From Citromicrobium sp. JLT1363 (GTDB lineage Bacteria > Pseudomonadota > Alphaproteobacteria > Sphingomonadales > Sphingomonadaceae): a stretch of DNA of 64,000 bases. Numbering within the stretch: the first letter of the stretch is position 1; each line of letters starts with the position of its first letter. The notes beneath the pieces are model-generated. The model did no database searches. It worked only from the letters and a program-made list of their open reading frames with translations, and was not told where the DNA came from. The position numbers were made by a program, and so were the translations under genes. This document shows positions 63,817 through 64,000 of the stretch, piece by piece. The stretch is taken from assembly GCF_000186705.1 (NCBI RefSeq), contig NZ_AEUE01000008.1, forward strand, positions 186,001 through 250,000, written 5' to 3'.

Positions 63817-64000
63817 TTACCTGCTGGCGACGCGGCGTCCGGAATCGAGCGTGCCCGGCAGCGGCCTGCTCTGCTCCCACGCGATGCAGCCCTGGCCCTT
63901 GGCCTTCACCGAGGCACATAGCGATCGCGCGCTCGACGAGGCGAGATTGCCCGCCGAAAGACGATAGTAGATCTTGCCGCGCACCCTGGCGCGGGTGATG
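63817..64000 (-). CDS. SPOR-domain protein, C-terminal end (partial)
   Basis: The gene enters from the right edge; about 60 codons are visible up to TAA at 63817-63819. They read ARVRGKIYYRLSAGN, then ARSLCASVKAKGQGCI and a short tail, which fits the last strand-helix-strand of a SPOR domain that binds denuded peptidoglycan glycans at the septum. It is convergent with the dihydroorotase gene, 10 bp apart. The N-terminal architecture is outside the window. Confidence 0.75.
   Translation of the reverse strand, partial: ITRARVRGKIYYRLSAGNLASSSARSLCASVKAKGQGCIAWEQSRPLPGTLDSGRRVASR

Noticed and set aside
1-64000. CRISPR arrays, insertion sequences, prophage genes
   Set aside because: No regularly spaced direct repeats, transposase motifs or phage structural genes were found on reading through both strands.

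Overview
The window is GC-rich, densely packed chromosomal DNA. It reads as Alphaproteobacteria, most likely order Sphingomonadales and near the Erythrobacteraceae. This is inferred from gene content (an RcdA-type DUF1465 protein beside small YdcH proteins and ptsP, many TonB-dependent receptors, an NTQ rhodopsin) and not from a marker-gene search. I see no insertion sequence, prophage, CRISPR array or rRNA. One tRNA gene, tRNA-Val(CAC), is present.

Layout. 0-9.6 kb: a TonB receptor with a Fur-box-like promoter, an ArsC-family reductase, an MFS exporter, lipB, an Old Yellow Enzyme, a DMT transporter and membrane proteins. 9.8-10.7 kb: a microbial rhodopsin with the NTQ motif expected of a light-driven chloride pump. 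10.8-30.7 kb: mostly housekeeping genes (nadA, BCCT transporter, glpK, rcdA-like, ptsP, rodZ-like, cpoB-like, tilS, L,D-transpeptidase, rimO, potassium channel, surE, serS). 30.8-37.7 kb: a sulfotransferase, a large lipoprotein paired with a TonB receptor, and an OmpR-type regulator whose receiver domain is degenerate. 37.9-46.5 kb: a nucleotidyltransferase-like protein and a signalling cluster. That cluster holds a GAF protein, a MASE1-CHASE-PAS hybrid histidine kinase split by one in-frame amber codon, and a PAS-HisKA-REC-HPt protein with no ATPase domain. 46.5-59.1 kb: an exopolysaccharide locus and its apparent regulator. 59.3-64 kb: tRNA-Val, sppA, pyrB, a catalytically degenerate dihydroorotase homologue (PyrC'), and the end of a SPOR-domain gene.

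The most interesting system is at 46.5-59.1 kb. The polysaccharide genes form three transcription units: a WecG-type glycosyltransferase/sugar-phosphotransferase fusion; wzx plus three glycosyltransferases; and wza-wzc-wzy. A fourth unit encodes an H-NOX heme/nitric-oxide sensor overlapping an NtrC-type sigma-54 activator. Each unit starts just downstream of a sequence matching the sigma-54 -24/-12 promoter, giving predicted leaders of only 23-41 nt. The four promoters form two divergent pairs. Between the members of each pair lie repeated TTCGCA-N3-TGCGAA-type palindromes spaced about 20-23 bp, which look like enhancer sites for the activator. The simplest model is an autoregulated, NO-responsive sigma-54 circuit controlling one whole exopolysaccharide pathway. 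No complete kinase for the activator is visible, but the two HPt-bearing sensor genes about 10 kb away are candidates.
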